The notes beneath the pieces were generated by a model, which was not told the DNA's origin, searched no databases, and saw nothing but the letters and a program-made list of their open reading frames with translations. From contig JAHDBV010000040.1 of assembly GCA_020630195.1 (NCBI GenBank), positions 1 through 37,809 on the forward strand: DNA of 37,809 nt, written 5' to 3'. Source of the DNA: Acidimicrobiales bacterium. Its GTDB lineage: Bacteria > Actinomycetota > Acidimicrobiia > Acidimicrobiales > SZUA-35. Made by a program: the position numbers and the translations under genes. Of the stretch, positions 29,041 through 37,570 are shown piece after piece (the stretch's first letter is position 1; each line of letters begins with the position of its first letter).

Positions 29041-31553
29041 GCGACGAGCTCCCACCACTCCTGCGTCACCTCCCGCCCGCGCCCGATCCCGACGCCGTGC
29101 TCGACGGCTTCCTGACCTGGGCCGCCGACACCGGCATCGAGCTCTACGAGCACCAGGAGGAAGCGGCACTCGAGATCGTGGCCGGCAACCACGTGATCGT
29201 GAACACCCCCACCGGGTCGGGCAAGTCGCTCATCGGGACCGCCGCCCACTTCGCCGCCCTCGCCGACGACCGTCGCAGTTACTACACCGCCCCGATCAAG
29301 GCGCTCGTGTCGGAGAAGTTCTTCGCCCTCTCCGCCGAGTTCGGTGCCGACCGGGTCGGCATGATCACGGGCGACGCGAAAGTCAATCCCGACGCCCCGA
29401 TCATCTGCTGCACCGCCGAGATCCTCGCCAACCAGGCCCTCCGCGACGGTGACGCCACCGACGTCGACCTCGTGGTGGTCGACGAGTTCCACTACTACGC
29501 CGACCCCCAACGGGGCTGGGCCTGGCAGGTGCCGCTGCTCACCCTCCCCCACGTCCAGTTCGTGCTGCTCTCGGCGACCCTCGGTCCGACCGACTTCTTC
29601 GAGACCGACCTCGAGGCCCGGACGGGTCGGGCGGTGTCGGTCGTGCGATCGGCCACGCGCCCCGTTCCGCTCGACTTCGAGTACCGCCACACCACACTGC
29701 ACGCCTCGATCGAGGAGCTGCTCGACTCCGGGCGAGCGCCGATCTATCTCGTGCACTTCACCCAGCGCGACGCCACCGAGGCGGCCCAGGGCTACCTCTC
29801 CCTCGATCCGCTGACCAAGGACGAGAAGGAGCGCATGAAGGAGGCCCTCGGCGGGTTCCGGTTCGACTCCCCCGTCGGCAACGACCTGCGCCGCTACCTG
29901 CTCGGCGGGGTCGGCGTCCACCACGCCGGGCTCCTCCCGAAGTACCGGCTGCTCGTCGAGAAGCTCGCCCAGCAGGGCCTGCTGAAGATCATCTGCGGCA
30001 CCGACACGCTCGGCGTCGGGGTGAACGTGCCGATCCGGTCGGTCGTGTTCACCCAGCTCTGCAAGTACGACGGCCACGAGGTCCGCCTGCTGCGCAACCG
30101 CGAGTTCGCCCAGATCGCGGGACGAGCGGGGCGTCGTGGCTTCGACGACGCCGGCACCGTGTTCGTCCAGGCCCCCGTGCACGTCGTCGAGAACCTCCGG
30201 GCCGAGCAGAAGGCCGCGGCGAAGGCCGGCGGCAAGAAGAAGGTCGTGAAGAAGAAGCCACCCGAGCGGGGCTACTCGCACTGGACCGAGGACACCTTCA
30301 CCCGGATGGTGAACGGCGAGCCCGAACCCCTCACCTCGAGTTTCCGGGTGAACCATCAGCTCGTGTTGTCGATGCTCGACCGGCCGGGCGACGGCTGCCT
30401 CCAGCTCCGGACGTTGATGACCGACAACCACGAACCGCGTCGGCGCCAGCGCGACCACATCCGACGGACGGTCGCCATCTACCGCTCGCTGGTGGACGCC
30501 GACCTCCTCGAGTTCCTGCCGGTGCGCGACGAGGACGGCCGTTTCGTCCGGGTCGACCTCGACCTGAACGACGAGTTCGCCCTCCACCAGCCGCTGTCGT
30601 TGTGGGCGGTCGACGCACTCAACGGGCTCGACGTGGACGACCCCGAGCACCCGCTCCGGGTGCTGTCGGTCGTGGAATCGGTGCTCGAGTCACCGGGGGT
30701 GGTGGTGGCCGCCCAGGTCGATCGCCGCAAGCGGGAGTTGCTCGCCGAGCTGAAGGCCGCGGGCGTCGAATACGAGGAGCGGATGGAGCGCCTCGCCGAG
30801 GTCCGTCCGCCCCGACCCGACGCGGACGAGCTCTACGAGACCTTCAACGAGTTCCGGAGCCGTCATCCGTGGGTGGGCGGCGACACGATCAGACCGAAGT
30901 CGATCGTGCGGGAGATGGCCGAGATGGCCGTCACCTTCCGGGAGTACATCCAGCACTACGGCCTCAAGCGGTCCGAGGGTGTGCTGCTCCGCTACCTGTC
31001 CGACGTCTACAAGGGGTTGCTCCAGATGACCCCGATCGAGGTCCGCACCGACGAGGTGCTCGATCTCGTCGAGTGGCTCGGTGCGCTCGTGCGTCAGGTC
31101 GACTCGTCGCTGATCGACGAGTGGGAGAAGCTGCTCGCCGGCGACACCGACGACGACGGTGAGGTCGTGCCCCCGACCATCGACGACATCACCACCAACG
31201 AGCGGGCCTTCCGGGTCATGGTCCGCAACGAGATCTTCCGTTGGGTCCAGCTGTTCGCCCGTCGTGACTGGTCGGGTCTGGCGACGGTGCCCGACGCGCC
31301 GCCCCGGGACGAGATCGTGGCGTCCGGCGAACGGTTCTTCACCGAGTTCGACGAGGTCCGTCTCGACGGCGATGCCCGCTCGACCGCGGCGTTCGTCCTC
31401 GACCTCGCCCAGGATCGGGTCACCCAGATCATCGTCGACGGCGACGACGTCCGGTCGTGGCGGTTCGAGGCCACGATCGACCGGGCGGCCTCGATCGACG
31501 AGGGGCGAGCGGTGCTCCGCTGGCGATCACTCGTCGACCTGGAACGGGCGTGA
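29037..31553 (+). CDS. Ski2-like DExH helicase with DUF3516-type C-terminus
   Basis: 838 residues. Motifs: the Q-like region YEHQEEAALEI, Walker A TPTGSGKS (57-64), motif Ia YTAPIKALVSEKF, TAEIL, DEFH (149-152), SAT (179-181), GVGVHHAGLLPKYR, DTLGVGVNVPIRSVVFTQL, and motif VI QIAGRAGRRG (359-368). The order and the HHAG/RAGRRG loops match Ski2/Mtr4 RNA helicases. A Lys-rich insert (about 389-408) follows, and the rest (SMLDRPGDGCLQLRTLMTDN onward) resembles DUF3516 of actinobacterial helicases. A role in RNA processing or decay is likely but unproven. The ATG overlaps the cofE stop and the stop overlaps the amine oxidase start, so the three are one translational unit. Confidence 0.9.
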   Translation: MSDELPPLLRHLPPAPDPDAVLDGFLTWAADTGIELYEHQEEAALEIVAGNHVIVNTPTGSGKSLIGTAAHFAALADDRRSYYTAPIKALVSEKFFALSAEFGADRVGMITGDAKVNPDAPIICCTAEILANQALRDGDATDVDLVVVDEFHYYADPQRGWAWQVPLLTLPHVQFVLLSATLGPTDFFETDLEARTGRAVSVVRSATRPVPLDFEYRHTTLHASIEELLDSGRAPIYLVHFTQRDATEAAQGYLSLDPLTKDEKERMKEALGGFRFDSPVGNDLRRYLLGGVGVHHAGLLPKYRLLVEKLAQQGLLKIICGTDTLGVGVNVPIRSVVFTQLCKYDGHEVRLLRNREFAQIAGRAGRRGFDDAGTVFVQAPVHVVENLRAEQKAAAKAGGKKKVVKKKPPERGYSHWTEDTFTRMVNGEPEPLTSSFRVNHQLVLSMLDRPGDGCLQLRTLMTDNHEPRRRQRDHIRRTVAIYRSLVDADLLEFLPVRDEDGRFVRVDLDLNDEFALHQPLSLWAVDALNGLDVDDPEHPLRVLSVVESVLESPGVVVAAQVDRRKRELLAELKAAGVEYEERMERLAEVRPPRPDADELYETFNEFRSRHPWVGGDTIRPKSIVREMAEMAVTFREYIQHYGLKRSEGVLLRYLSDVYKGLLQMTPIEVRTDEVLDLVEWLGALVRQVDSSLIDEWEKLLAGDTDDDGEVVPPTIDDITTNERAFRVMVRNEIFRWVQLFARRDWSGLATVPDAPPRDEIVASGERFFTEFDEVRLDGDARSTAAFVLDLAQDRVTQIIVDGDDVRSWRFEATIDRAASIDEGRAVLRWRSLVDLERA

Positions 31554-32830
31554 GCCGACCGGCCACGGCCGAGGTCGTGGTGGTCGGGGCCGGGTTCGCC
31601 GGCCTCGGTGCCGCCCGCACGCTCGCCGATGCCGGTGTGGAGACCGTGGTCGTCGATGCCCGGGATCGCCTCGGCGGTCGAGCACACACCGGTCACGTCG
31701 CCGGCCGGGCGATCGACCTCGGAGCGGCCTGGATCCACGGCCTCGACGGCAATCCGATGACGGCACTGGCCTCGGCGTCGGGGGCCCGGCTGCACCGCAC
31801 GCACTGGCACCGACCGGGCGATCCGGCGACGGTCGTCGATCCGGCGGGCCGGCGCCTCGACGCAGCCGCCTTCGCCGACGGCTTCGGCCGGTTCTGGACA
31901 CGGCTCGACGAGGTCTACGCGACCGGCATCGAGCCGGACGTCTCCGTGACCGACGCCCTGGGCCCGGGCCGCCCGCTCGACCCCGGCAGCCCCGGCGATG
32001 CCGCCGACGGCTTCCGCTACGCCGCCCTGGTCGGCCTGGCCGAGGTGGAGGCGGCCGACGCCGAGGTGCTCGCCCTCGGCGAACGGGTCCCCGACGATCG
32101 CCCCGGCGGCGACCATCTGCTGCTCGACGGCTACTCGGCGGTCGTCGCCCATCTGGCGGACGGGCTCGACGTCCGTCTCGAGCACCCGGTCGAGGCGATC
32201 CGTCCGGTGTCGGGTGGCCTCGAGGTGCTCGGTGGCTTCGGCGCGATCCGAGCCTCACGGGTCGTGCTCACCGCACCCGTCGGCGTCCTTCGATCCGGGG
32301 CGATCGACCTCGGCGGTCTGCTGCCCGATGGGATCCGGCACCGTCTCGACCGGATCGGCATGGGCGCGGCCGAGAAGCTCGTGCTCGCCTTCGACGACCC
32401 CGCATGGCCGCTCGGCACCACGAACATCGCGGTCGTCGACACCGAACCCGACGATCCGTTCCCCGCCTGGATCGCGCATCCGAACGGACCGACACTGGTG
32501 TCGTACGCCGCCGGCCGACGCGCCCGATCGATGGCGGGCCGGGCGACCGACGACCTCAGGTCGGCGGCGATGGCCACGCTGCGCCGGGCCCTCGGCGACC
32601 TCGACGACCCCGTCGACGTGGTCCGCACGAACTGGACGACCGACCCGTGGAGCCTCGGGTCGTACTCCTATGACGGAGGCCCCGGCGCCCACCGGGCTCG
32701 CCGCGAGATCGCCGACTGGCGGGGGGATCGGCTCCACCTCGCCGGCGAGGCCTGGTGGCCGGAGCATCACGCCACCACCGATGGCGCGTTGTCATCCGGG
32801 CGCGCCGTGGCCAACCACATCCTCGCCTGA
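31550..32830 (+). CDS. FAD-dependent amine oxidase-like protein
   Basis: 426 residues of the flavin monoamine/polyamine oxidase family. It opens with the FAD dinucleotide loop VVVVGAGFAGLGAARTLADA (GxGxxG at 13-18), has VVVDARDRLGGRAHTG (GGRA motif), DLGAAWIHGLDGNP, and the C-terminal FAD-binding HLAGEAWWPEHHATTDGALS. These features match polyamine-oxidase-like proteins, which oxidise amines to aldehydes with H2O2, but substrate specificity is not readable. The GTG start overlaps the helicase stop (GTGA). A frame extending to 31457 is antisense-like Arg/Gly sequence and was not used. It ends 34 bases before the convergent manC stop. Confidence 0.88.
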   Translation: MSRPATAEVVVVGAGFAGLGAARTLADAGVETVVVDARDRLGGRAHTGHVAGRAIDLGAAWIHGLDGNPMTALASASGARLHRTHWHRPGDPATVVDPAGRRLDAAAFADGFGRFWTRLDEVYATGIEPDVSVTDALGPGRPLDPGSPGDAADGFRYAALVGLAEVEAADAEVLALGERVPDDRPGGDHLLLDGYSAVVAHLADGLDVRLEHPVEAIRPVSGGLEVLGGFGAIRASRVVLTAPVGVLRSGAIDLGGLLPDGIRHRLDRIGMGAAEKLVLAFDDPAWPLGTTNIAVVDTEPDDPFPAWIAHPNGPTLVSYAAGRRARSMAGRATDDLRSAAMATLRRALGDLDDPVDVVRTNWTTDPWSLGSYSYDGGPGAHRARREIADWRGDRLHLAGEAWWPEHHATTDGALSSGRAVANHILA

Positions 32831-32833
32831 GTC

Positions 32834-32856
32834 CCCGGCCGGCCCCGGAGGCCGGG
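32834..32856. terminator. Hairpin between convergent amine oxidase and manC genes
   Basis: CCCGGCC / GGCCGGG, seven base pairs with a nine-base loop, lying between two stops that face each other. It could end transcription from both strands. No T-run. Confidence 0.5.
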
Positions 32857-32864
32857 CGGGCGAA

Positions 32865-33878
32865 CTACTTGATGTGCTTGGGGACCTCGGGGAAGTTCAC
32901 GCCGGCGGCGGTGCCGCCGGGGGTGATCCACTGGTCCTCGCCGATCACGACGTCGGTGAGCGTGCAGCCCGGACCGACGGTGGAGCGTGCTCCCACGATG
33001 GTGTCGGTGAGTCTCGCCCCGGCCTCGACGGTGGCCCCGGCGGTGATCATCGACCGCACGAGGGTGACGCCGGCGCCGATGGTGGCACCCGCTTCGACGA
33101 TCGAGTCCGTGACGGACGCATCGTCGGCGACGGTCGCATCGGATGCGACCGCGGCCTCCGTGCCCCGCACGCCGTTCGTGTAGTCGAGTGCCACCCGGAA
33201 GTAGGCGTCGGGCTTGCCGGCATCGACCCAGTACCCGTCCAGCTGCTTCGCGTAGAGCACCCCCTCGGCCACCATGTCCGGGAAGGTCTCACGTTCGATC
33301 GAGACCTTGCGCCCGGGTTCGACGCGGGCGAGGGCCGAGGGCTCGAGCACGTAGGTGCCGGCGTTGATCCAGTTGGTCGGCGCCTCGTCGGCCGGCGGCT
33401 TCTCGATGAAGGCCTCGACCCGGCCGTCGTCGTCGATCGGTACGACGCCGAACCGGGACGGGTCGTCCACCGGTGAGAGGGCGATGGTGCCCTCCGCACC
33501 CGTGGCCCGGTGCAGTTCGAGCAGTGCGGTGACGTCCTGATCGGTGAGGATGTCGCCGTTGACGGCGATCACGGTCTCGTTCTCGAAGCCCGCTTCGCGG
33601 GCGGCGAAGGCGATGGCGCCCGCTGTGTCGAGCGGCTCGGATTCGATCGCGTAGTGCATCCGAACGCCGGCGATGGTGCCGTCGGGGTAGGCATCGGAGA
33701 ACTGATCGGGCCGATAGCCGAGCGCGAGCACCGCGTCGGTCACACCGTGGCGGGCGAGGCCGGCCACCACCCGTTCGATCATCGGCTGGCCGACGACGGG
33801 CAGCATCTGCTTCGGCGTGGTGAGAGTGAGGGGGCGAAGACGGGTTCCGAACCCGCCGACGAGGATCACGGCCTTCAT
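32865..33878 (-). CDS. manC: Mannose-1-phosphate guanylyltransferase (GDP-mannose pyrophosphorylase)
   Basis: 337 residues. It makes GDP-mannose from mannose-1-phosphate and GTP. The nucleotidyltransferase domain shows GGFGTRLRPLT (8-18), the sugar-binding TPKQMLPVVGQPMIERVV, VNGDILTD, FIEKPPADEAP and WINAGTYVLEP. Residues from about 245 on form hexapeptide (left-handed beta-helix) repeats such as ADDASVTDSIVEAGATIGAG. This architecture is shared by several NDP-sugar pyrophosphorylases; assignment to mannose rests on the neighbourhood (GDP-mannose genes, and the equivalent Rv3264c in mycobacteria). The ATG at 33878 has GGAGA five bases before it; a frame to 34013 was rejected. Glucose-1-P or another sugar cannot be excluded. 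Confidence 0.88.
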   Translation of the reverse strand: MKAVILVGGFGTRLRPLTLTTPKQMLPVVGQPMIERVVAGLARHGVTDAVLALGYRPDQFSDAYPDGTIAGVRMHYAIESEPLDTAGAIAFAAREAGFENETVIAVNGDILTDQDVTALLELHRATGAEGTIALSPVDDPSRFGVVPIDDDGRVEAFIEKPPADEAPTNWINAGTYVLEPSALARVEPGRKVSIERETFPDMVAEGVLYAKQLDGYWVDAGKPDAYFRVALDYTNGVRGTEAAVASDATVADDASVTDSIVEAGATIGAGVTLVRSMITAGATVEAGARLTDTIVGARSTVGPGCTLTDVVIGEDQWITPGGTAAGVNFPEVPKHIK

Positions 33879-33904
33879 GGAGGTCTCCGATCGTGCACGG
33901 TCGT

Positions 33905-33939
33905 CACTCCATCGGCCGTGGGAACCGGGCCGATGAGTG
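33905..33939 (-). terminator. Hairpin between the GT4 gene and manC
   Basis: CATCGGCC / GGCCGATG (eight base pairs, ten-base loop; 33910-33917 with 33928-33935), with a further CACT/AGTG pairing outside after one bulged base. It lies 25 bases beyond the GT4 stop and about 27 bases before the manC ribosome-binding region, so it could be a terminator or a leader hairpin. Confidence 0.45.
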
Positions 33940-33963
33940 GTTGGCGGGTGAAGTGACCGGCCG

Positions 33964-35208
33964 TCAACCTCGATGGCGGGACCGCTCGACGAGCCCTGAC
34001 AGTAGTTCGTCATAGGCCCGGGCCTGTGCCTCGGGCGTCAGCAGTGTCTCGACATGGCGACGTCCGGCCGCACCCGCACCCGCCCGGAGCGCGGCGTCGT
34101 CCAGGATCCGCTCCAGCGCCGCGATGAACGGAGCCGGTTCGTCCGGCGGAACCACCAGCCCGGCACCCGCCTCCTCGACGGTCACCGCGACCTCCGAACC
34201 CGGATCGATGGCCGCCACGAGGGGCCGACCGGCGGCGAGGATCCCGTAGAGCTTCGACGGTGTCGACGACTTCGCGAGACCCTGCTTCAGCAGGATCAGG
34301 TGGACGTCCGCGGCGCCGAGTGTCTCCGACACCGCGTCACGCGGTTGGAAGTCGGCGACCACGACGTTGGCCCGCTCGACGGCCCATGCATCCACGTCGG
34401 GGCGGGCGGCACCCTCGCCGTTGATGACGAACACGACATCGTCCCGATGGGCGAAGTGATCGGCGGCGGCCCGCACCAGGTGGAACGACTGCGACAGACC
34501 GACGTTGCCGGAGTACATCACGACGAGCCGGTCGCCGAGCCCGTAGCGCTCGCGATACGGCGTCATCCGGTCGACCGGACGGACCCGGTCGGTGTCGACG
34601 AAGTTGTGGATCTCGACGACCTTGTCGGCCTCGGCGCCGGGCAGTTTCCCCCGGACGTTGGCCGCCTGATCGCGACTCAGCACCGTGACGGCATCGGCCC
34701 GGCGATACAGCGATCGTTCGTAGCGGGACGCCGCGGCGACGACGCGCGGGTTGGTCAGGGCTCCCAACTCGACGGCGACGTCGGGGAAGATGTCCTGCAC
34801 GTTGAACACCCACGGGACACCGAAGCGGCGGGCCGCGACGGCGGCCGCCTCCCCGAGGAAGATCGGCGGAGACATCCCGATCACGGCATCGGGTCGCCCA
34901 CCGGTCAGCGCCGCGGCCGTGACGAGTCCGGTGAAACCGACGAACCCGGCCGCCCGCGACGGGATGGACGTCTTGTCCGTCGGGAACGGCCACACCCGGA
35001 CGATCCGGCCGTGGTCGGTCCGCTCGACACGCCAGGGTCGACCCCGCCAGGCCGGGTCGACGTCGTGGCCGTGGTACCAGGGCAGGCTCGTGACCACGTC
35101 GACCTCGTGACCACGGGCCGCGAAGGCGTGGGTCAGCCGGGTCATCACCTCACCGGTGGCGGCATGCAGATCGGGCTCGAAGTGGGGGCAGAGCAACAGC
35201 AGCTTCAT
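33964..35208 (-). CDS. GT4 glycosyltransferase, WbuB-like
   Basis: 414 residues with the GT-B layout. The N-terminal domain starts MKLLLLCPHFEPDLHAATGE and contains VVTSLPWYHGH, MSPPIFLGEAAAVAA and WVFNVQDIFPDVAVELG. The C-terminal nucleotide-sugar domain starts near VVMYSGNVGLSQSFHLV and has VVVADFQPRDAV, LAKSSTPSKLYGILAAGRPL and IDPGSEVAVTVEE. These stretches match WbuB-type transferases, known for putting aminosugars (such as N-acetyl-L-fucosamine) on O-antigen units; the donor here is unknown. The ATG at 35208 is chosen; a longer frame to 35676 overlaps the next gene and lacks any family sequence. It is 28 bases downstream of the next GT4 gene in the same transcript. Confidence 0.85.
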   Translation of the reverse strand: MKLLLLCPHFEPDLHAATGEVMTRLTHAFAARGHEVDVVTSLPWYHGHDVDPAWRGRPWRVERTDHGRIVRVWPFPTDKTSIPSRAAGFVGFTGLVTAAALTGGRPDAVIGMSPPIFLGEAAAVAARRFGVPWVFNVQDIFPDVAVELGALTNPRVVAAASRYERSLYRRADAVTVLSRDQAANVRGKLPGAEADKVVEIHNFVDTDRVRPVDRMTPYRERYGLGDRLVVMYSGNVGLSQSFHLVRAAADHFAHRDDVVFVINGEGAARPDVDAWAVERANVVVADFQPRDAVSETLGAADVHLILLKQGLAKSSTPSKLYGILAAGRPLVAAIDPGSEVAVTVEEAGAGLVVPPDEPAPFIAALERILDDAALRAGAGAAGRRHVETLLTPEAQARAYDELLSGLVERSRHRG

Positions 35209-35236
35209 GCGACGGACCGGAGAGCGGGCGAGAGCG

Positions 35237-36391
35237 TCAGGCCGACGGTGCGTCGGAGGCGACGGGAACGAGGGCGTCACGATATGCCGCCACCTGTGCC
35301 GCCGCGGCGGCGGGGGGCTCGAAGTCACGTGCCCGGTCGCGCCCTCTGGCCGCCCACGTGCCCCGGTCGGTGAGCAATCGCCCGACCGCCTCCGCGAGTG
35401 CGTCCGGCCGGTCGGCGGGCACGATGATGCCGGCGTCGGCGACGACCTCGGCCGACGACCCGCCGGCGCACACGACCACGGGCACACCACGACGCATCGC
35501 CTCCACCGCGGGGAGGCCGAAGCCCTCGTAGTCCGACGGCACGGCCACCGCCGCCGCTCGGTCGTAGAGCACTTCGAGCACGTCGTCGGGCACCCGACCC
35601 GGGCGGTGGATCCGTCGGGCTGCGGGCGAGGTGGCGATGCGGCGTCGGACGTCCTCCTCGGACGCGCCGGTTCCACCCGGCAGGACGAGATGCAGATCGT
35701 CCGGCCAGTGGGCCGCGGCGTCGATCAGCACGCCGTGCCCCTTGTGTGGGTGGGTGATCGCCGGATACAGGACGAATCGGGCCGATCCGAGGCCGGGGTG
35801 GATCGCATCGAGTCCCCGGTCACCCGACGCGACGTCACCATCCGCGCCGCCGAAGCGCGACGGGATGGCGTGCGGCACGACCCGGATCCGTTGACGTTCG
35901 ACCCCGAGCCGGACCCGCAGCCGGTCGGCGGTGAACGCACTCGGCACACAGATCACTCGGGCGGCGTCGACCGACCGGGGGATCATCGTGGCGAGCCATG
36001 TCCGCTTGGCCGGCGAGAACCGGTCGGGATGGTCCAGCGGCTGGATGTCGTGGACCGTCAACACCGACGGGGTCGACCGCACCGGCGGGACGGTGCCGCC
36101 GAGGTGATGGACGAGATCGTGATGACGCGTGGCCGAGGCGAGCCACGTCGCTTCGACCCCCACCCGCAGCGGCCGCGCCGACAACGACGCCGGAACAACC
36201 GTCGTCGGGAACGCCGATGCGAGGTCGGGATGAGCGGCGAGCAGTTCGGCCGAGCCGTAGAGACGCAGATCAGGAGGATCGTCGAGATCGGCCATCGCCC
36301 GGAGCAGTTCGACCGTGGAACGCTCGCTCCCACCGACCACGCCGGGAACGAGCCAGCAGAGGTTGACGCCGATCGACGGCCGGGTGGTCAC
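35237..36391 (-). CDS. GT4 family glycosyltransferase
   Basis: 384 residues of GT-B fold. It opens IGVNLCWLVPGVVGGSERST, a pattern shared by mannosyl/galactosyl-type GT4 enzymes, with HLGGTVPPVRSTPSVLTVHD in the first domain. The second domain has VLYPAITHPHKGHGVLIDAA, HLVLPGGTG and the donor-binding ExxxxxxxE motif in VPSDYEGFGLPAVEAMRRG. A D/E pair in that stretch is the expected catalytic site. It is probably part of a cell-surface polysaccharide operon with its neighbours; the ATG overlaps the stop of the upstream GT4 gene by four bases (ATGA). Substrate is unknown. Confidence 0.88.
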   Translation of the reverse strand: MTTRPSIGVNLCWLVPGVVGGSERSTVELLRAMADLDDPPDLRLYGSAELLAAHPDLASAFPTTVVPASLSARPLRVGVEATWLASATRHHDLVHHLGGTVPPVRSTPSVLTVHDIQPLDHPDRFSPAKRTWLATMIPRSVDAARVICVPSAFTADRLRVRLGVERQRIRVVPHAIPSRFGGADGDVASGDRGLDAIHPGLGSARFVLYPAITHPHKGHGVLIDAAAHWPDDLHLVLPGGTGASEEDVRRRIATSPAARRIHRPGRVPDDVLEVLYDRAAAVAVPSDYEGFGLPAVEAMRRGVPVVVCAGGSSAEVVADAGIIVPADRPDALAEAVGRLLTDRGTWAARGRDRARDFEPPAAAAAQVAAYRDALVPVASDAPSA

Positions 36392-37467
36392 GCCGCGGCG
36401 TCGGCGAACACGTCGCGGTAACTGCGGGCCGTGTCGGCCCAGGTGAAGTTCGCGGCCCGCTCCATGCCGATCCGCTCGGCGAGCCGCCGACCGTCGTCGT
36501 CGGCCAGCACCTCGTTCAGGATCTCGCTCCAGGCCGCCGGATCACCGGCGGGTGCCGCCCAACCGACCCCGGACGCGAGCTCGGCCGGGGCGGTGCCCCG
36601 CGAGGTCACGACCGCGGTGCCGAGCGCCATCGCCTCCAGCACCGGCAGCCCGAATCCCTCCACCCAGGAGGGCATCGCCAGGATGTCGGCCGCCGCGATC
36701 ACGGCGTTGCGCGTCCCGTCGTCGACGCGACCCAACTGATGGACCCGCCGACCGAGGGGCGAGAAGACGTCGCGTTCGGTGACCCAACCCTCGGGGCCCA
36801 CGACGACGAGATCGGCATCGACGTCGGCCATCGCCCGCACCAACGTCTCGAGGTTCTTGCGGGGTTCGACGGTGCCGACCCACACGACGAACCGGTCGGG
36901 CAGATCGAGCCGGGAGCGGACCTCGGCGATCTCGGCTTCGGTCGGATGGACCACCTCGACACCCCAGGGGATCACCCGGACGATGTCGGGGTCGATGCCG
37001 TGGCGGACACAGTCGTCCGCGGCCTGGTGCGACGGACAGACCACCCGATCGGCCCGCTCGGCGACGATCTCGAACGCCCGGGGGAAGAACGACTGGCCCC
37101 GTTTCGACGACCATTCCGGATGATCGAGGAACGCGACGTCGTGCACCGTGGCGACCATCGGCGACCGCCGGGGTGGGGCCACCATCGCCGAGGCCCACAC
37201 CACGTCGACCTCACCCACGGCCGGTTCCACGGCGGGCCAGCCGATCCGGTGCCACGCCTCGTAGAGGAGGGGGCGGGGCAGGTGGAGCTGGCGCACGTCG
37301 ATCCGGGGCGAGACCAACGGTTGCTGGCCACGTCGGTGACGACCGGCGACGCCGATCACGTCGACGCCGGCCAGCTGTGAGAGCGCGCGAGCGGTCTCGA
37401 CCGTGGCAACGGCGGTCCCTCCGGGGACCGTGTGCCAACACTGCTCGACGATCGCGGCGACGCGCAC
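36388..37467 (-). CDS. GT4 family glycosyltransferase
   Basis: 359 residues of GT-B fold, starting with GTG (MRVAAIVEQCWHTVPGGTAV). The first domain contains VDVVWASAMVAPPRRSPMVA and VHDVAFLDHPEWSSKRG. The second has FVVWVGTVEPRKNLETLVRA, LVVVGPEGW and MPSWVEGFGLPVLEAMALGT, the GT4 ExxxxxxxE donor motif, then SRGTAPAELASGVGWAAPAG. The VxTVEPRKNL segment is typical of the mannosyltransferase-like subgroup. It is the first of three GT4 genes on this strand, about 100 bases downstream of the decarboxylase stop. An imperfect -10-like GAGAAT lies six bases before the GTG. Confidence 0.88.
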   Translation of the reverse strand: MRVAAIVEQCWHTVPGGTAVATVETARALSQLAGVDVIGVAGRHRRGQQPLVSPRIDVRQLHLPRPLLYEAWHRIGWPAVEPAVGEVDVVWASAMVAPPRRSPMVATVHDVAFLDHPEWSSKRGQSFFPRAFEIVAERADRVVCPSHQAADDCVRHGIDPDIVRVIPWGVEVVHPTEAEIAEVRSRLDLPDRFVVWVGTVEPRKNLETLVRAMADVDADLVVVGPEGWVTERDVFSPLGRRVHQLGRVDDGTRNAVIAAADILAMPSWVEGFGLPVLEAMALGTAVVTSRGTAPAELASGVGWAAPAGDPAAWSEILNEVLADDDGRRLAERIGMERAANFTWADTARSYRDVFADAAA

Positions 37468-37542
37468 CCCGCGATTCTCGCAGCGATCGGGCGAACCTCC
37501 ACGCGTCGCTTCCGCTGTTCAGCGAACCGTCAGCTGAGACGT

Positions 37543-37563
37543 GGGGCCCGCCGTGTCGGCCCC
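37543..37563 (-). terminator. Hairpin downstream of the decarboxylase gene
   Basis: GGGGCC / GGCCCC, six base pairs with a nine-base loop, starting about eight bases beyond the minus-strand stop at 37571. It could separate the decarboxylase gene from the GT4 group. Confidence 0.35.
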
Positions 37564-37570
37564 GGTGGGA

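Noticed and set aside
28605..30650. 681-codon open frame on the minus strand
   Set aside because: It is antisense to cofE and the helicase; both have complete catalytic motifs on the plus strand.
33964..37467. Three tandem GT4 genes as a recent duplication
   Set aside because: The three proteins differ clearly in their N-terminal domains and donor motifs; they look like different subfamilies in one polysaccharide operon.
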